A stretch of DNA of 64,000 nucleotides, from positions 1 through 64,000 of the forward strand of contig NXFV01000148.1 of assembly GCA_002803225.1 (NCBI GenBank), read 5' to 3'. Position numbers and translations under genes: made by a program. The stretch is from Gamarada debralockiae (taxonomy: Eukaryota > Ascomycota > Leotiomycetes > Helotiales > Hyphodiscaceae). Below are positions 59,481 to 64,000 of the stretch, piece by piece (position 1 is the first letter of the stretch; each line of letters begins with the position of its first letter). Under the pieces are notes generated by a model. It saw only the letters and a list, made by a program, of their open reading frames with translations. It did not search any database and was not told the DNA's origin.

Positions 59481-59624
59481 AGCCCTTACTTATACTCCAT
59501 TCATAGCTCCTAGCTCTAGTAGCAGCTATACTAGCTATTAGCCTCATACAAGCTAGTATCGGTATTTCCGGTCCCTTCAGAGGTCACTGAGGTCTAGACC
59601 TCTAGTTCCCAGGTCACCTTATAC

Positions 59625-59830
59625 CCTATGGCCCCTTAGGTCTTCGGGGCTTCCATAGGTTCAGATCAACCCCCCCACATAGAGTCCCCGCGAGCCTAGA
59701 CTACCCCTTCAAGGCCTAGGCCTTATTCCAATCCTTCAAGGCTTCCGATCTTAGAGCTTCCGCGAGTCTAGATTTACCCCTTCAAATCCTTCAAGGCCTG
59801 GGCCCTAGCCTAGTCCTTCGAGGCTTCTGA
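59625..59830. repeat. CCTTCAAGGC-rich repeat block
   Basis: Matches 34575-34760 (GGCCCCTTAGGTCTTCGGGG, GAGCCTAGACTACCCCTTCA), with the 12-14 bp motif repeated several times. Confidence 0.55.
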
Positions 59831-60510
59831 TCTCCCACGAGTCTAGATCGACCCCACGCCTGATATTTCGCCCTAATTGCAAGATCTTTTCAGACCTTTT
59901 CCAACTACGCCACAAAGTACTCAGCAGCGCGATTCTATATCCGGTCTCAGAAAGGGACAGATCGCAAATGCCAAGGGGTTCTTGTACTCTCATTACAACA
60001 AGAGAGCTAGCTACCTTTGTCTCCTCCCTTATTGCCTTCATTAGCTTTGCCTCTTGGTCTCTTATTCCTAAATGAGAACGTAGACCTCTAATGCCTCAAT
60101 TGTATTGCTCCCAAGTCGATTTCGTCAGTCTGTAATTGTGATATTCGCGTGAAAGAAGAGCCTCTCTAGTTTAGCTAACATTCCAGGGGCAGACAAGAAA
60201 CCTCGGGCTATTTTACTAAGGTTAGGGTAAGTCTTGCTGTGTTTCCTCCCACTACTATTCGATAGCGTCATTAATAAAATACAAGTAGTGTTTGACAATA
60301 CTAAGTATATTTGTCTGCAAGAGCTTACTCTGCTAGTCTGTTAATATCTAATTCAAGCTAAAAGGAGTTTATAGAAGGGGAAAAGAGGCTTTAAGTTAGT
60401 ATTAGTATATTAGTCGGTTTGTACTCCTCTTATGCCTTTTGTATTATATCTTTGCATCCTAGTGCTAATCAACAGGCCAATGCTTGTGAATATACTGCCA
60501 TTTGCACTAG

Positions 60511-60890
60511 TGTAACAGCTACAGGTAGCTGGAGGGTGTGACAGCGCTACACCCTGGAGGCTCACGCATTGAAGACTCAGTGCAGAAGGTGCTGTATTGA
60601 CGAAGATACTAAGGTAAAGAGAGAAGGAGAAGGTTCTGTAAGTACACGAAGTCTAATATAACTCTGGGACGCGCTAGCTTGGCTAGCGCGTGACTCACGC
60701 GTATGCAGCACGATCAGGTGACATTCGCCAGAACTGTCACAGAGGGCAGCAGGAGGGATCATATTATATCAGAGACGTAGCAATAGCAGAAGGGAGACAA
60801 TAGTAGTTGTATTTGTAGTACTTGAGAAGAGGATTTATAGTACTTATATGCTTGTGAATTATAAAACCCAAGCTTGCTTTTCACAAGTAG
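60511..60890 (-). repeat. LTR-like repeat copy 4, interrupted
   Basis: TGTAACAGCTACAGGTAGCT (60511) continues after a 205 bp insertion as CAGCAGGAGGGATC (from 60747) and on to ACCCAAGCTTGC near 60865. Alignment to copy 3 shows the insertion exactly. Confidence 0.65.
60537..60741. mobile_element. 205 bp solo LTR with 5 bp target duplication
   Basis: Begins TGTGACAG and ends CTGTCACA (inverted ends, TG...CA), flanked by GAGGG on both sides (60532-60536 and 60742-60746). The related copy at 59304 shows the empty site. A diverged relative begins TGTGACGGCG near 61115. Confidence 0.85.
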
Positions 60891-62134
60891 AGTCACTAGG
60901 CCTTACTTATCCTTCATTCTTAGCTCTGGACTTTATATACTGGCTGTACTAGCTGCTGACTCTGTAACTGACTATATATTGACTAACCACTGACTAATCG
61001 CTGACTATCTTGACTATATAGCTGACTGTATAATATTAAGCCTGGCTCAAGTAATAATCACCCATATGAAACCGCCTATATGAAACCGCCTATGTACTGT
61101 ACCTTCAGGGGCAAGGCTCTTGTTGTGACGGCGGGATCGATGCAAAGTTCTGAAGCGCGGAGTTCAAAGATCACGGTGTATTGTAGAATACTAAGCTACA
61201 GAAAGAAGGAAAGGAAAGGAAGAGGGTAAGCCTCGACTTTTATGGTACTGGGGTCGACCCCTGCACGACCGTCCACCGGTTCCAGCCGCAAACAGGTCAG
61301 GTGATGGTGCCAGCCATCACACTTGTCCGTAAAGAGCCTATCACTTAAGGCTGCCTTTATTTGCTTTTCTGGATTTAATCCTCTCCAATATTCCAATATA
61401 GCGTGTAGAGTTGTGCATTCACTGATGTGAATATCAGGAGTGGAAACGAGAAAAGAAGGTCTTGCTAGAGAGGGATTAAAGAGAGAGGAGAAGAGAGGGA
61501 GGGAGGATAGGAGAGAAAAAAATGTAAAGGGAAGAGGGAAACGGCTATTTATAGTGTACGAAGCCTTAGGCAAAATGTAGAGGACGACGTAAAGCACCCT
61601 GAAGTATGACGTAGAAAAAGTCCCTACGTCTGGGCATTTTCGCATTTTATATGAAGACAGGCAGACAGGGATAACTGTCTGGGAATGAGTTCTGGTTATA
61701 AATATATAGTGGGAATAGATTTGGGACCCCTGGCTAGGGAAGGGGGCTTTTTGGGCCCTTCGTTAATGTTAACGATTTCTGGGGAGATGGGTAAGCAGAC
61801 CTGAGCCAAAGCTGAGCTGGGCCTGAGCAAAGGCGGCGTGTGGTCATGTGAGCCTGAAGGCTAGGAGGTGTCGAGATTCCAGTCAAGAAACACTGAGGCT
61901 AGTTCACAACTAGAGAGCAACTTGTGTATCAAGGGTCGCCAAGTAAAAGACTTTGAGAGAGCTATCTGGGAGGTTTAGCAATGAGATTGACAGTCGTCCT
62001 GACAAAGTCTTCATGTCTAGGACTATTAACCACTTGCAGTGATGCTTAACACAAGGAAGTCGCTCAAGAGACTAACCGACTTCTGTATCCAGTGATCTTA
62101 ACAATGAACATCAAAGAGGTCTGGCCGAAATGAA
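60891..62134. other. repeat-rich, no intact gene
   Basis: Includes the diverged LTR-like sequence from about 61115. GA-rich tracts lie at 61196-61220 and 61480-61520. A short run of CCTGAGC-type motifs at about 61799-61830 recalls the arrays near 3 and 11 kb. Confidence 0.4.
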
Positions 62135-62506
62135 TTGTCAAAAAGACCGAGGTACGTTTGGACAGGGGTAGAGACTCAGTCCTACATACGACAACGACAT
62201 AGGGCTGAAACAAAACAGAACGGTGGACAGCTGATTCGATTGAAAAGTTCAGCTAGTCGGAAAGAGTGCCATTACGGCCCCTTTCCCAGTTGCTGTACAC
62301 AATGTCATGGTACTCACACACTATGGTTGCAACGATGCGGTATCTGTGGGCACATTCTGTGCCAATACTGCAGGCGGCAAGAATTAGGCAAAGTTGAATA
62401 CCGGCAGTCGCGGCCAAGAAGATCAACAAGGACGAAGAAAGGATTATTGACTTTTATAGCTAACACTAGGCTTATGGTAAGAGTTGAAAAAAAAAACCCC
62501 CCTTGA
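62135..62506 (+). CDS. cysteine-rich putative zinc-binding protein (fragment?)
   Basis: The open frame contains ECHYGPFPSCCTQCHGTHTL and LQRCGICGHILCQYCRRQEL, i.e. several C-x2-C pairs spaced as in a RING or zinc-ribbon, followed by a basic stretch (RPRRSTRTKK). No ATG starts this frame; the upstream part is unclear. A GTAAGAG donor near 62476 may end an exon. It may be part of a gene cut by repeats. No family named. Confidence 0.4.
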   Translation: MSKRPRYVWTGVETQSYIRQRHRAETKQNGGQLIRLKSSASRKECHYGPFPSCCTQCHGTHTLWLQRCGICGHILCQYCRRQELGKVEYRQSRPRRSTRTKKGLLTFIANTRLMVRVEKKNPP

Positions 62507-62552
62507 AGTTCACCAACATAGATATTTCGAAATCTTCATCCACGCTCATTCT

Positions 62553-63605
62553 TCAGGCGGTATCCGGGAAGGCAATCAGAATCCTGACTGCCGGCGTATT
62601 CTTCTCCAAAACACCAAGAATCTCACCCCACACTTTCCCCCGGAGTTTGACACCCTCACCACTCGTGACAAATTCCCCAGGCCTACCATTTAGGTATGTG
62701 AGCTTCTGATACCTGAGAAAAGTGATTTTAAGACTTACGGGTACACCTTCTGATGATTCAGATATTTCCCCTGACTTTCCACCCCTTATAAGCAGCATCG
62801 ACATAGCACAACGCTCCATACTCGGGTGTCCTAGCAAGTAGCCGTTCTAGGATCCTCAAAACCAATGGAGTCCGCTCTTGCAAAAACCCGGCGTGACGTA
62901 ATTGACAATAACAGCAGGCTTCCCATCGATTTCAGGGACCAGATTCGCGAGTTCAATAGCGATGTAAGCATCGAATAACTTACTTACACAATATCGATCG
63001 AACGGAGCTGCATCAAAGCTCGCTTTAGTGTTCAAACTCTCCAGAATATCGGTTTGATTCGCTCAGCGAATTTGGATTGTAGATGCACATCGCTGCTGAC
63101 AATTGACAAATGGAGCGAACTTTCTGGGTAGGCCTTCGCGGATTTCACCAGCTGCGGCAGCAACAAACAACTCAACAAAGCTGTAGACAGAACATCGGAC
63201 CTGCAGCAACCCCTCCCATCTATCGGGACTGACTTCACCCTTCGACATAGCCAAACCGGCATTCATGATCGCGACATCCAGTTTAGGGAGCTCCTTCTCG
63301 CATTTTGCCGCAAAAGCCTTCACGCTAGCGAAGTTATCCAAATCTACTTCCCATAAATTGGTCCTTATAGCTGGTGACGTGGAATTGATGACATCTCTGG
63401 CCGCTTGGCCGTTTTCGAGGGAGCGAACTCCAAGAATTATGTGCGAGGCTCCGAGGTGTGCAAAGTGCTTGGCAGCCTCAAACCCAACGCCTGCGTTGGC
63501 GCCAGTGATGAGGATAGTCTGCTCTTTGAATGTATCTGGAGGTGGAGTGGATAGGTGGATGAACGGGAGCTTGAAAAGTCTAAGGAGTCCAATGAGTGAA
63601 GCCAT
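62553..63605 (-). pseudogene. short-chain dehydrogenase/reductase pseudogene
   Basis: ATG 63605: MASLIGLLRLFKLPFIHLST, then the Rossmann motif ILITGANAGVGFEAAKHFAH (TG-x3-G-x-G), VRSLENGQAAR, WEVDLDNFASVKAF and LDVAIMNAGLA. After EGLLQV the frame must change to continue VLSTALLSCLLLPQLVKSAK and LSIVSSDVHLQSKF, again before DILESLNTKASFDAAPFDRY (active-site Y-x3-K: YCVSK), and again after GFCKSGLHW. C-terminal GEFVTSGEGVKLRGKVWGEI ends at 62553. SDRs oxidise or reduce alcohols and ketones with NAD(P)H. Three or more frameshifts make it a pseudogene. Confidence 0.75.
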
Positions 63606-64000
63606 GACTGTAGAAGACTCAATGTGTATCAGCTTAGGTGATAGAATTGTGTTTAATCGTGACAGACGATAATGAAGAGATGGAGTTCGGCAACTTTGGC
63701 TTCTCCCGTTTTTCTCTATTCCCTTTCACTTTACAGGACTTTTCAATCACAGAAGCTCATCGGGTGCTGCAACCGAGCACCGCCCCGGCTTCAACCACCA
63801 GTTGAAACGACTGATAAACAGACATTTACATGCGCGATTTAAATCCCCGCTCGGACCAAAAAAAGGATGTCGTATCACGGCGTTGTGTAATCGTCGATCC
63901 ACCCAATTGAAAGGATGTGCTTCAAGCTCGTGGGCAGCGACGGCGACGAATTCCCCAAATGACAATGGCGTCCCAAGAAAGTTCTGCCGTCTTATGCGCC
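63606..64000. other. window edge, no gene seen
   Basis: 5' flank of the dehydrogenase copy. A short minus-strand open frame (63747-63965) shows no motif. Confidence 0.35.

Noticed and set aside
61196..61645. 149-codon minus-strand ORF
   Set aside because: Lies in the diverged LTR-like repeat and a GA-rich tract; composition is not protein-like and no motif is seen.

Overview
The window is filamentous-ascomycete (Pezizomycotina) nuclear DNA. Evidence: genes carry many 45-100 bp GT-AG introns with CTAAC-type branch sites. Recognisable families include HET-domain proteins, a CYS3-type bZIP, a GH3 beta-glucosidase, NmrA-like and CFEM-like proteins. Dead copies and AT-rich islands carry C-to-T (RIP-like) decay. 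A Leotiomycetes-like fungus is my guess, not a demonstrated assignment. No rRNA, tRNA or CRISPR was found.

Region 1 (1-12.2 kb) is accessory DNA. It holds a decayed FAD-oxidoreductase and then a HET gene whose frame is broken by an 8.4 kb insertion (about 2906-11350). The two halves (1932-2905 and 11362-12220, the latter with a 45 bp intron) rejoin in frame into a 595-residue HET protein. The insertion has short inverted ends, inverted arrays of a CCTGAGC motif, and an 11 bp direct repeat at both junctions. It carries an intact second HET gene (3765-5891), a RIP-degraded MULE nested in a pogo-type element (6524-8758), and a decayed copy of a mitochondrial pyruvate carrier gene. This is the most unusual structure here.

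Region 2 (13.1-31 kb): a flavin monooxygenase and a secreted GH3 beta-glucosidase lie tail to tail. Two decayed tandem SAM-methyltransferase copies follow, then a CYS3-like bZIP with a 604 bp intron, a broken MFS drug transporter, and an intact six-exon NmrA-like gene.

Region 3 (31-36.6 kb) is repeat-rich: an AT-rich block, a frameshifted SnoaL-like gene beside a fold-back element, LTR-like and pogo-like remnants, and a small secreted hydrophobin-like gene.

Region 4 (36.6-51.9 kb) is the core-like part: a dynamin-type GTPase, an MFS sugar transporter with a probable GC-AG intron, the APC8/Cdc23 subunit head to head with farnesyl diphosphate synthase (ERG20), a membrane protein and an unknown intronless gene.

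Region 5 (52-64 kb) returns to accessory DNA: a HET pseudogene with several stops, a CFEM-like membrane protein, a divergent small membrane protein with a 24 nt microexon, nested LTRs including a solo LTR with a perfect 5 bp target duplication, a cysteine-rich ORF and an SDR pseudogene. Housekeeping genes in the middle are flanked on both sides by HET genes, dead metabolic genes and transposon relics, as expected of a fast-evolving fungal compartment.
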